Source: Streptomyces sp. CB01881
GTDB lineage: Bacteria > Actinomycetota > Actinomycetes > Streptomycetales > Streptomycetaceae
Direction of reading: 5' to 3'
NCBI RefSeq assembly: GCF_002953255.1
Contig: NZ_CP026498.1
Span: 8,013,935 to 8,077,934, forward strand
Length of the DNA: 64,000 bases
The notes beneath the pieces are model-generated. The model did not search any database. It saw only the letters and a program-made list of their open reading frames with translations, and was not told the DNA's origin. How positions within the stretch are numbered: the first letter of the stretch is position 1; every line of letters begins with the position of its first letter. The position numbers were made by a program, and so were the translations under genes. Below, piece by piece: positions 25,633-32,928 of the stretch.

Positions 25633-25656
25633 GGCCCGACCCGCCGCACGACCGAT

Positions 25657-25703
25657 GCCCTCGGGCCCTTCCGACGACTCGCCGGGAGGGCCCGAGGGCT
25701 TTT
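25657..25703 (+). terminator. Intrinsic terminator after phosphatase gene
   Basis: A 13-bp perfect stem (GCCCTCGGGCCCT at 25657-25669 with 25687-25699) followed by TTTT at 25700-25703. Confidence 0.88.
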
Positions 25704-25815
25704 CGGGTGGCGGGTGCCCCGGCCGGCGGGCCCACCCGACCCGACCCGGGTGTCCCGGCTCGGCCGTCCCGGCTGCGGTGACCCGGCTGCGGCGTCCGGA
25801 GCCGGGCGTCCCGGC

Positions 25816-27477
25816 TCAGGCGGCCGACGCCAGGTCGTAGTCGGCCAGGAACCGGCCGACCTCGGTGACGCCCCGGTGCGGGCGCAGCCGGTCGGCGGTG
25901 TCGGCCAGCATGCTCCTGATCCGCGCGGAGCGGACCTCGCCGAACAGCGCCACGGCGGCCGTGCCGTGGTGGGCCGCACCGGCCAAGTCCCCCCGGCCGA
26001 GCCGGTCGTGGGCGAGCTCGGCGGTGTACAGCACGCGGTTGCGGACGAAGTGCGGTTCCTGGAGCCTTATGGCCAGCCCGGCCTGCTCGCTGGCGCGGTC
26101 CCAGTCGCCGAGGGCGGACCAGCACTGGGACTGCAGCCCGGCGATCTCGGCCTCACCGAAGAAGGACATCCACTCCGGGTCGGCCTCGGAGGGGCCGTGG
26201 TCGAACAGCCGGTACGCGCGGGCGAGCGCCCGGTCACAGGCGGACCGGTCCTGCAACAGCGCCCAGCCGCCGGCCTCGCGCATGGCGAGCAGCGAGAGCA
26301 GCAGGTCGGAGTCCAGGCTCCGGGCGGCGGCCTGCCCGGCCTGGGCGGCGCGCAGCGCCTCGCGCGGTCGGCCGGTGTCCCGGGCGAGGAAGGCGCTGTT
26401 GCAGAAGACGTGTGCCTCCAGGGCGGCATCGCCCGCCATCCGGGCGGTGGCCAGGGCCTCGGCGTAGAGCGACCGGGCGTCCGCCAACCGGTTCGAGTCG
26501 TGCGCCAACCAGCCGACCGAGATGGCCAGTTCGCCGGCGCCGGCCTGGAGTCTCCGCTCGGTCTCCGCGCTGTAGTCGCCCTCGTTGAGCAACACGTACG
26601 CGGTGCGCAGCGACTGCCCGGCCCGTTCGTACAGGGCGTCGGCCCCGTGGGCGTCGTCGGCCAGCCGGATCTCCCGGACGGCCTGTTCGACGCCGAGCAC
26701 CTCGGTCGCGCCGACCCTGCGCGGCGGCGGGACCGGCCCGGGCCTGCCGGGCACGAAGGCCGACCCGGGGTCGAACAGCGTGGGGGCGGGGGCGAACCGG
26801 GCCGCCCCGGACCGCGGTTGGGCCGGGATGAACGCACCCGCGGCGGTCCTCCCGGCGGCGGGTGCGGCCGGGCCGGACGCGGCGCGGGCGGGTCGGGCGG
26901 TGGCGGCTTCGGCCGGCTGGTCGATGCCGATCACGGTGGCCAGCGCGGCGGAGCCGCCGGCCAGGAACGTACGGCGACGCACGTCGTCGTTCTCCTCGTC
27001 GAAATGGTGCGGTCCAGCGGGCCCCCGGGGTGGCTCCGCGGGCCTCGGCGGCAAGGGCCCGTCCGGTGGGGGTGGTTCCGCGTACGGCGAGGCAGCGTAC
27101 GGGAGTTGGGTGGAGTGCGGCGAGCGCGGGGCGGGCAGGGGCGGGAACGGCGGGTGGAGCCGGGGTGGCACGGGCCCCCCGCCGTCGTCCGCTGAGCGGC
27201 GGCGGACGGCGGTGCGGGGGGAGAACCCGAGTTCGGTCAGTGAGCGGTCCGGCCACATGTGCCGGAAGACCCTCTCGTACGCGTAGTTGGGACAGCGGAT
27301 CTCACCGGACTCGACCCGCCCGACGTAGCGGGCGTCGCAGGAGACGTGCTCGCCGATCTCGCGGGCGGCCCGGCGTACGGCCATGGCGAACTCGCCCGGC
27401 GAACGGTCGCCCCGCAGGGCGCGCATCACGGTGTTGGGTGACGGGCGGTTCGGCTCGGCCGGTGGGGTGGCTGCCAT
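25816..27477 (-). CDS. HTH/TPR regulator of the NsdA-like streptomycete type
   Basis: 553 residues. The N-terminal region (about 18-90, FAMAVRRAAREIGEHVSCDA, then YVGRVESGEIRCPNYAY) is an atypical XRE-like helix-turn-helix. Next comes a Pro-rich linker (about 95-165). RRRTFLAGGSAALATVIGID (about 172-191) looks like a twin-arginine signal buried inside the protein. A helical TPR-like sensor region fills residues 230-553 (repeated A-rich helices, for example ADARSLYAEALATARMAGDA). Proteins of this design, including NsdA, act as developmental or antibiotic regulators in Streptomyces; the specific role is unknown. ATG 27477 has GGAG ahead of it. Confidence 0.75.
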   Translation of the reverse strand: MAATPPAEPNRPSPNTVMRALRGDRSPGEFAMAVRRAAREIGEHVSCDARYVGRVESGEIRCPNYAYERVFRHMWPDRSLTELGFSPRTAVRRRSADDGGGPVPPRLHPPFPPLPAPRSPHSTQLPYAASPYAEPPPPDGPLPPRPAEPPRGPAGPHHFDEENDDVRRRTFLAGGSAALATVIGIDQPAEAATARPARAASGPAAPAAGRTAAGAFIPAQPRSGAARFAPAPTLFDPGSAFVPGRPGPVPPPRRVGATEVLGVEQAVREIRLADDAHGADALYERAGQSLRTAYVLLNEGDYSAETERRLQAGAGELAISVGWLAHDSNRLADARSLYAEALATARMAGDAALEAHVFCNSAFLARDTGRPREALRAAQAGQAAARSLDSDLLLSLLAMREAGGWALLQDRSACDRALARAYRLFDHGPSEADPEWMSFFGEAEIAGLQSQCWSALGDWDRASEQAGLAIRLQEPHFVRNRVLYTAELAHDRLGRGDLAGAAHHGTAAVALFGEVRSARIRSMLADTADRLRPHRGVTEVGRFLADYDLASAA

Positions 27478-27900
27478 GATGCGCTCCGTGGTCGTGCTGG
27501 GGGCGTGCCGGGGTGGTTGCGCCGGCCGACCCGGTCGGGGTCGGGGTCGGGTGCGGGGTCGGGTGCGGGGCTGGTTGGTCCGGCTCGGGGTGCGGGTGGG
27601 CCCGGTGGGGCCGGATGGACCACCGGGCACGCAACCGACAGTACCGGGAGTCACCGGTCGGGCACAGCGAGTTGGTGGCTGATCTCCTGTCAATTGCGGG
27701 CAAACCAGACGTTGTTGCCGGGATCTGCCATGAAATGCCATGCCTTGCTGTAAGGCGCCCCGTGGCCTGGAGCGGCTCCCCGGCGTTGTCCTGATACGTG
27801 GAAGCCCCGGTCGCCGCCCAGGCCCCGCCGTTCGCAGCGGCGGCCCCCCACCCGCCGGGCGGTGGCGCTTCCGATCGGACGAGGTGACAGGAGGGCCGTG
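27478..27900. other. 423-base intergenic region with G-rich repeats
   Basis: No gene is supported. 27528-27600 consists of GGTCGGGGTCGGG-like units, which could form G-quadruplexes. 27650-27800 is less GC-rich and probably carries the promoters of the flanking divergent genes (for example around TTGCTGTAAGGC at 27742). AGGAGGG at 27889-27895 is the ribosome-binding site of the next gene. Confidence 0.4.
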
Positions 27901-28422
27901 ATGGCCACCGGAGTACCGCAGTACCACCGCCTGGTCGCCGGAGGGGTGCTCGCCGGCGCCGTCCCCGCCCTGCTGCCCGAACCGGCCGACGACCGCGGTC
28001 CGGGCCGAGGGCCGGTCGAGGGCGGTCGCGCCCCGTGCGGCGGCAGCGGGCCGTTCCGCCGCCTGGCCCCGGACGCCGACGGCGCGGCCGGCACCGGCTG
28101 CGACACCGTGACGGTCGCCCTGCGGCACGGCCTGGAGGCGGTCGACATCCTGCGGCTGCGCCGGGCCTGCGGCGCGGTGCTGCAGAGCCGGAACGGCAGC
28201 ACCGTCTCCTTCCTCGTCCCCGCCGGCACCTCGGAGACGTGGCACCTTCCCGGCAGCTCCTGTACGGCGGGTGCCCTGATCCCGCCCGCCACCGATCCGC
28301 GCTGGGTGATGCCCCCGGCCGGCGCCGACTGCTGCGTCCGCCCCACCGACGCCTGGGTCCTGCGCTCGGCCCTCTGCGAGGCCGCCTGCACGCTGACCGC
28401 GGGCGGCCTCGGCCCGTTCTGA
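27901..28422 (+). CDS. Conserved hypothetical protein
   Basis: 173 residues, seven Cys. The second half reads RACGAVLQSRNGSTVSFLVP, then GTSETWHLPGSSC, PRWVMPP, and a helical end LRSALCEAACTLTAG. This layout (VLxxxxGxTxxFLVxxGTxxxWxLPG...PP) faintly resembles the gene at 18829-19380, suggesting a shared small fold, but identity is low and I do not assign a function. ATG 27901 lies five bases after AGGAGGG; GTG 27898 is possible. It precedes the spermidine-synthase-like gene on the same strand by 78 bases. Confidence 0.72.
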   Translation: MATGVPQYHRLVAGGVLAGAVPALLPEPADDRGPGRGPVEGGRAPCGGSGPFRRLAPDADGAAGTGCDTVTVALRHGLEAVDILRLRRACGAVLQSRNGSTVSFLVPAGTSETWHLPGSSCTAGALIPPATDPRWVMPPAGADCCVRPTDAWVLRSALCEAACTLTAGGLGPF

Positions 28423-28487
28423 CGCCGCCGGCCCGGCTCCACCCCGCCCCCACCCCGCTGAGCTGCGGAGCCCTCCGCCGGCCCGGC

Positions 28488-28500
28488 GATAATGGCCGGT
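28488..28500 (+). promoter_or_regulatory. -10 box of leaderless spermidine-synthase-like gene
   Basis: GATAAT at 28488-28493 ends seven bases before ATG 28501 and overlaps the alternative ATG 28492. That argues for transcription starting at ATG 28501 as a leaderless mRNA. Confidence 0.55.
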
Positions 28501-29430
28501 ATGGGACGAAGCAGCAGGGCCGACCGAAGCGCCGACAGGGGCCGTACGGCGGCGGAGCCACAGCCGGCGGCCACCGGCCCTGGCGGCCGGACGCACGCCC
28601 AGGGCCCGCTCACCCGTCCCGTCGGCTCCGGGCTCGCCGAACTGCGCCCCGACCGCGACCGCCCTGCGGCCTGGTCGCTGCTGGTCGACGGCGCCCCGCA
28701 GTCCATGGTCGACCTCGCCGACCCGACCTACCTGGGCTTCGAGTACCAGCGCCGGCTCGGCCACCTGATCGACCTGGTCGCCCCGCCCGGCCGTCCGCTG
28801 ACCGTTCTGCACCTCGGTGGCGGCGCCCTCACGCTGGCCCGTTACGTCGCGGCCACCCGCCCGCGGTCCCGCCAGCAGGTCGCCGAGATCGACACCGCGC
28901 TCACCGAACTCGTCCGCACCGAACTCCCGCTGGAGCGCGGCTGGCAGATCAAGGTGCGCGGCTCGGACGCCCGCAGCGTCCTGGAGCGGACCCCCGAGGG
29001 CACCGTCGACCTGGTGATCGCCGACGTCTTCTCCGGGGCCCGGGTGCCCGCCCACTGCACGACCGTCGAGTTCACCACGCTGGCCGCCAAGGCCCTGGCC
29101 CCCGGCGGCTGGTACGCGGTGAACATCGCCGACGGCTCGGCGCTGCCGTTCGCCCGCTCGCAGATCGCCACCCTCGGAGCGGTTTTCCCCGAACTCTGCC
29201 TGGTCGCCGACCCGGCGGTGCTGCGGGGCAAGCGCTTCGGCAACCTGATCCTGGCCGCCGCGCACGCCCCGCTCCCACTTGCCGAACTGGGCCGCAAGGT
29301 GGCCTCCGACGCCGCCCTCGGCCGGGTCGAACACGGCCGTGCCCTGGCCGACTTCGCCGCCGGCGCCGCCCCGGCCACGGACGCCACCGCGGCACCCTCC
29401 CCGGCCCCGCCGCCGGGGGCCTTCAGCTGA
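28501..29430 (+). CDS. Spermidine-synthase-like methyltransferase-fold protein
   Basis: 309 residues. After about 35 disordered residues, it has the spermidine synthase/SAM-methyltransferase Rossmann fold: LTVLHLGGGALTLARYV (cofactor loop), QQVAEIDTALTEL (acidic residue ending strand 2), DLVIADVFSGARVP (the position of the catalytic DxxD-like motif, here ADVFSG) and ALAPGGWYAVNIAD. Actinobacterial members often lack true polyamine synthase activity, so fused SpeE-like protein is a cautious name. It is leaderless. The C-terminal 20 residues are Ala/Pro-rich. Confidence 0.85.
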   Translation: MGRSSRADRSADRGRTAAEPQPAATGPGGRTHAQGPLTRPVGSGLAELRPDRDRPAAWSLLVDGAPQSMVDLADPTYLGFEYQRRLGHLIDLVAPPGRPLTVLHLGGGALTLARYVAATRPRSRQQVAEIDTALTELVRTELPLERGWQIKVRGSDARSVLERTPEGTVDLVIADVFSGARVPAHCTTVEFTTLAAKALAPGGWYAVNIADGSALPFARSQIATLGAVFPELCLVADPAVLRGKRFGNLILAAAHAPLPLAELGRKVASDAALGRVEHGRALADFAAGAAPATDATAAPSPAPPPGAFS

Positions 29431-29651
29431 GCCCGGCCTTGGCCCCAACCTGGGCCCCGTCCGAGCACTGTCCGAGCGGGCCTCGTCCGGGCTGCCGCCC
29501 ACCCGCCGGCCCGTGCCCGGCGGGACGTCCCCGGTCGCACGGACGCCCGCCGTCCGTCCCGGTAAACCGCTTGGCGAACGGTGGGTGGCCGCCGAGAATG
29601 GGCGCGCTGTCCGGAATGCGGACGGCGGGGCTGGGCGGGAGGAGCGAGGGC

Positions 29652-30113
29652 ATGCGGATCAGACCGGCCCGGCCGGACGAGGCGGAGCGGCTCACTGAGC
29701 TCGCCCTGCGCTCCAAGGCGTACTGGGGCTACGACGAGGCGTTCCTGGAGGCCTGCCGGGAGGAACTGACTCTCGATCCCGCCGGGATCGAGCCGCGCCG
29801 GACGGCGGTGGCCGAGGCCGACGGCCGGGTACTGGGCTTCGTCACCCTCGTCGGGACGCCCCCGGAGGGCGAGTTGGGCATGCTCTTCGTGGAGCCCGAC
29901 ACCATCGGCCGGGGCGTCGGCCGCAGCCTGGTCGCGCACCTGCGGGCGCAGGCCGCGGCACTGGGCTTCCGCCGGCTCACCCTCGACGCGGACCCGAACG
30001 CCGAACCGTTCTACCTTGCGATGGGTGCCACCAGGATCGGCACCACCCCGTCCGAGTCGATACCCGGCCGCGAACTGCCGCTACTCGCCCTGGAGATCGC
30101 CGCGACCTCCTGA
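29652..30113 (+). CDS. GNAT-family N-acetyltransferase
   Basis: 153 residues with a single GNAT fold: MRIRPARPDEAERLTELALR, a core strand VLGFVTLVG, the acetyl-CoA pyrophosphate loop TIGRGVGRSLV (R/Q-x-x-G-x-G/A type) and the end strand NAEPFYLAMGATRIGTTPSE. The substrate is unknown. GAGCGAGGG lies directly upstream of ATG 29652. It lies 221 bases past the spermidine-synthase-like gene, on the same strand and probably independent. Confidence 0.9.
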   Translation: MRIRPARPDEAERLTELALRSKAYWGYDEAFLEACREELTLDPAGIEPRRTAVAEADGRVLGFVTLVGTPPEGELGMLFVEPDTIGRGVGRSLVAHLRAQAAALGFRRLTLDADPNAEPFYLAMGATRIGTTPSESIPGRELPLLALEIAATS

Positions 30114-30219
30114 CTCCCCGGCGGGTGCCCGCCGCCGGCGCTCGGGCGGGCGGCGGCGGTGGTGGCGGCGGCGGCGAGGTGGCGAGGTGGCGAGCCGGGC
30201 GGAGTGGCGGACGGCCGCC

Positions 30220-31338
30220 TCAGTGCCCGCGCGGCAGTCCCCGGTGCTTGCACATCGCGGCGCCGGTCAGCAGCAGCCCCGCGGCGATCGGTGCGAGGAC
30301 GGCCGTGCCGGTGCCCGCGAGACCGTGGCCGGCCGGAGCCGTGAGGGCGCCGGTCAGTGCGAGGTCCTCGTGCGGCGCGGAACGGTCCGGCGCGGTGGCG
30401 CGGGAGTTCCCGGTGTCGCCGGGGCCGGGTCGTCCGGCGGTCTGCTCCTGCCGCCCGCTGTTCCCGGGCGCGGGCGCGGGCGGTGGCGCGGCCGGACCGT
30501 GCTGCCCGGCGTTGGGCGCGGCGGTCCGTGAGTCGGCGGAACCTGAGGGGCCGACTGCCGCCGAGGCTTCTTTGGAGCCGTCGTCGCCGTCCCGGGAGAC
30601 GCGCGCCGCCGCGGTGCGGGCCTGTGCGGGGGCGGTCCCGAGCAGGCCGGAGGCGATCACGAACGCGTCGGGGACGGAGGCCCGCTGGCCCGGCAGGGGC
30701 AGGTCACCCGCTCTGATCCGGTCCTGGAGCACGCTGCCGACCGGCACCTTCGCGGCCTCCAGGCCGGGCGCGGGGGAGGGGGCGGAGTCGGCCACGTCGG
30801 CGGGCTCACCGAGCGGCCCCGGCGAGGAGGCCTGACCGGGCGCCGTCGGATCGGAGGCCGCCGGATCGGAGGCCGTCCGACCGGGCGCGGCCTGGCCGGG
30901 AGAGGGTGGTTGCCCTCCGGGGGCCGCCCAGCCCGGTGCGGCCTCGCCTTCGGCCTCCTGGCCCGCTGCGGCGGGATGCCCGGCTGACTCCCCGTCGCGG
31001 GGCCGTCCGTCGACGGCCCGCCCGTCGCTGCCCTGCGCCTCGCCGGCCCCGGGACCGGCCCGGCCGCCGCCCGGCGTCCGGGCCGCAGCCTGGCTCACCG
31101 GCTCCGGCAGCGGCGAGGCCGCCGCGTGGGCGGGCGCCCCCAGTGCGCCGAGCCCCCAGAGTTGTGCGAGGAGCACTCCGCCCGCTGCGACGGCACGCGA
31201 CCCGGGCAGCCACCGGCCGCCCGGGCGCCGTGCACCGCCGACGGCGCGTCGGGCGGGAACCGGGGCCTTGCTCGCGTGATTGGCTCGCACGTGAATCGAG
31301 AACGAGCGGACGGGCCGTAAGGTCACGGCCGTCGTCAC
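30220..31338 (-). CDS. Ala/Pro/Gly-rich surface protein with LAXTG sortase signal
   Basis: 372 residues. An N-terminal signal peptide (hydrophobic AVAAGGVLLAQLWGLGALGA, cleavage near APAHAA) is followed by a long disordered Pro/Gly/Ala/Ser region. The only non-repetitive patch is around LQDRIRAGDLPLPGQRASVP. The C-terminus has LAGTGT, a hydrophobic segment (AVLAPIAAGLLLTGAAM) and a positive tail KHRGLPRGH, which is the layout of a class E sortase substrate as in long chaplins. It is probably attached to the cell wall. The start is uncertain: GTG 31338 and an internal GTG are both possible, neither with a clear ribosome-binding site. Confidence 0.75.
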   Translation of the reverse strand: MTTAVTLRPVRSFSIHVRANHASKAPVPARRAVGGARRPGGRWLPGSRAVAAGGVLLAQLWGLGALGAPAHAAASPLPEPVSQAAARTPGGGRAGPGAGEAQGSDGRAVDGRPRDGESAGHPAAAGQEAEGEAAPGWAAPGGQPPSPGQAAPGRTASDPAASDPTAPGQASSPGPLGEPADVADSAPSPAPGLEAAKVPVGSVLQDRIRAGDLPLPGQRASVPDAFVIASGLLGTAPAQARTAAARVSRDGDDGSKEASAAVGPSGSADSRTAAPNAGQHGPAAPPPAPAPGNSGRQEQTAGRPGPGDTGNSRATAPDRSAPHEDLALTGALTAPAGHGLAGTGTAVLAPIAAGLLLTGAAMCKHRGLPRGH

Positions 31339-31441
31339 GGACAGTCATCATCGCGGGTCGTGGATCCACCGGCCGCGCGCCGCGGCGGCCGGCTTTCCCG
31401 CTGACGGTCAGGAACCGGAGCCGGTCAGGACCCGGAGCCGG

Positions 31442-31888
31442 TCAGGAGTTGGGGCGCAGGGTCCAGATGACGGTCATGACGCCGGTCACAGCGCCGTCGG
31501 CGCGGGTGATCTCGACGGTGACGGGGAACTCCGGCCGCTCGCCCTTGTCCAGCTCGGCGACGATGTCCGAGGCCGGGCGGCCCAGCACGGCGGTGGCGGT
31601 GACGGCGCCCATGGCCAGCTTCTTGTACGAGATCTCGGCACTGACTGCGAGCGGCACCGCCCGCGAGAGCTGGTCGCCGAAGGCGCCCAGCACGATGCAA
31701 CCGCTCGCGGACTCGGCGAGCGTGAACATCGCGCCGGCGTGCGGCCCGCCGACGTGGTTGTGGTACTCCGGCTGGTCGGGCAGCCGGAGGACGGCGCGCT
31801 CCGGCGTCGTCTCCAGGTACTCCAGCTTGAGGGTGCGTGCCATCGGCACGGTCGAGTCGAGCAGCTGGCCGATCGAAGGTGTGGTCAT
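31442..31888 (-). CDS. Hotdog-fold thioesterase (PaaI/DUF4442-like)
   Basis: 148 residues with a single hotdog domain. The helix region HNHVGGPHAGAMFTLAESAS carries the HGG-like turn and the acidic/Ser catalytic positions typical of PaaI/YiiD-type acyl-CoA thioesterases. The following strands SAEISYKKLAMGAVTATAV and FPVTVEITRADGAVTGVMTV form the sheet. It probably hydrolyses an acyl-CoA of unknown identity. TAACAT (about 31896-31901) ends seven bases before ATG 31888 on the coding strand, so the mRNA may be leaderless. Confidence 0.85.
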   Translation of the reverse strand: MTTPSIGQLLDSTVPMARTLKLEYLETTPERAVLRLPDQPEYHNHVGGPHAGAMFTLAESASGCIVLGAFGDQLSRAVPLAVSAEISYKKLAMGAVTATAVLGRPASDIVAELDKGERPEFPVTVEITRADGAVTGVMTVIWTLRPNS

Positions 31889-32034
31889 GGCAGCTATGTT
31901 ACTGGCAAGTAGCTTCTGAGGGCAGACCCGTCGGCAGATCTCTTGCGGAGGGATGTCGCGGGACCTCCGGGGACCGTCCGGAACGGGATGCGCGGAAGGA
32001 GATGTGCCGAAGGGGGCGGGGGAACGCGAAAACG

Positions 32035-32073
32035 CCTGAGGGGCCGATCTCTTGAAGAGATCGGCCCCTCAGG
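32035..32073 (-). terminator. Terminator of tRNA-His
   Basis: A 17-bp or longer perfect stem (CCTGAGGGGCCGATCTC at 32035-32051 with its complement ending at 32073) around TTGAA, immediately after the tRNA 3' end. Confidence 0.88.
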
Positions 32074-32076
32074 CTC

Positions 32077-32153
32077 TGGGGTGAGTGACGGGACTCGAAC
32101 CCGCGGCCACCTGGACCACAACCAGGTGCTCTACCAACTGAGCTACACCCACC
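32077..32153 (-). tRNA. tRNA-His (anticodon GTG)
   Basis: Minus-strand cloverleaf. The acceptor stem GTGGGTG pairs with CACTCAC, the anticodon stem CCTGG/CCAGG has loop TTGTGGT (anticodon GTG, His), and the T loop is TTCGAGT. The extra 5' G typical of tRNA-His is encoded at 32153 opposite discriminator C, and CCA is encoded at 32077-32079. Located downstream of orn. Confidence 0.97.
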
Positions 32154-32316
32154 ATCTGTCCGGTCCGTTCCCGCTCTTCGCGTTCCCGTTCCGACAGGAA
32201 GAACTCTACAGGATCCGAGAGGGTGCTCGCGCCAGGGTTTCCCTCGGGCGCTCGCCGGTCCGTTCCCCGGCCTTCCGACGGCCCCGGACCGAGGCCGTCG
32301 GAAGGCCGGGGGAGGG

Positions 32317-32928
32317 TCAGTCCGTCGGCGCCTGGTACTTCTCGGCGATCGCGCGCGCGGTGTCGGTGTCCGGGCCGGGCTGCGGGACGAACACCGCCTC
32401 GCGGTAGTACCGCAGTTCGTCGATGCTCTCGCGGATGTCCGCGAGCGCCCGGTGGTTTCCGCCCTTCTGCGGGCTGTTGTAGTACGCCCTCGGGTACCAG
32501 CGGCGGGCCAGCTCCTTGATGGAGGAGACGTCCACGATCCGGTAGTGGAGATGGCCCTCCAGGGCCGGCATGTCCCGGGCCAGGAAGCCGCGGTCGGTCG
32601 CCACCGAGTTCCCGCAGAGCGGCGTCCGCCCGGCCTCGGGCGCGTACTCGCGGACGTACGCGAGGACCAGCGCCTCCGCCTCGGCCAGCGTGACGCCGTG
32701 CTCCAGCTCGTCGAGCAGGCCGGAGGAGGTGTGCATCGTGCGCACCACCTCGGGCATGTTCGCCAGCGCCTCGGCGGGCGGGCGGATGATGACGTCCACG
32801 CCCTCGCCGAGGACGTTCAGCTCGGAGTCCGTCACCAGCGCCGCGACCTCGACCAGGGCGTCCCGGTCGAGGTCGAGGCCTGTCATTTCACAGTCGATCC
32901 ATACCAAACGGTCATTCACGCCACTCAC
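32317..32928 (-). CDS. orn: Oligoribonuclease
   Basis: 203 residues. A DEDDh 3'-5' exonuclease that degrades 2-5 nt RNAs and pGpG from c-di-GMP breakdown. The first exonuclease motif is LVWIDCEMTGLD (Asp12, Glu14). Later motifs CGNSVATDRGFLARDMP and HRALADIRESIDELRYYRE provide the remaining Asp and His residues. GTG 32928 overlaps the adpA stop (GTGA, 32925-32928), so orn is translationally coupled to adpA. The adpA-orn order is conserved in Streptomyces, where orn loss slows growth and development. tRNA-His lies 164 bases downstream. Confidence 0.97.
   Translation of the reverse strand: MSGVNDRLVWIDCEMTGLDLDRDALVEVAALVTDSELNVLGEGVDVIIRPPAEALANMPEVVRTMHTSSGLLDELEHGVTLAEAEALVLAYVREYAPEAGRTPLCGNSVATDRGFLARDMPALEGHLHYRIVDVSSIKELARRWYPRAYYNSPQKGGNHRALADIRESIDELRYYREAVFVPQPGPDTDTARAIAEKYQAPTD

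Noticed and set aside
27528..27600. Coding extension of the regulator's N-terminus through the GGTCGGG repeats
   Set aside because: The reading frame continues upstream to 29502, but it is low-complexity and lies opposite other genes. ATG 27477 has its own ribosome-binding site.
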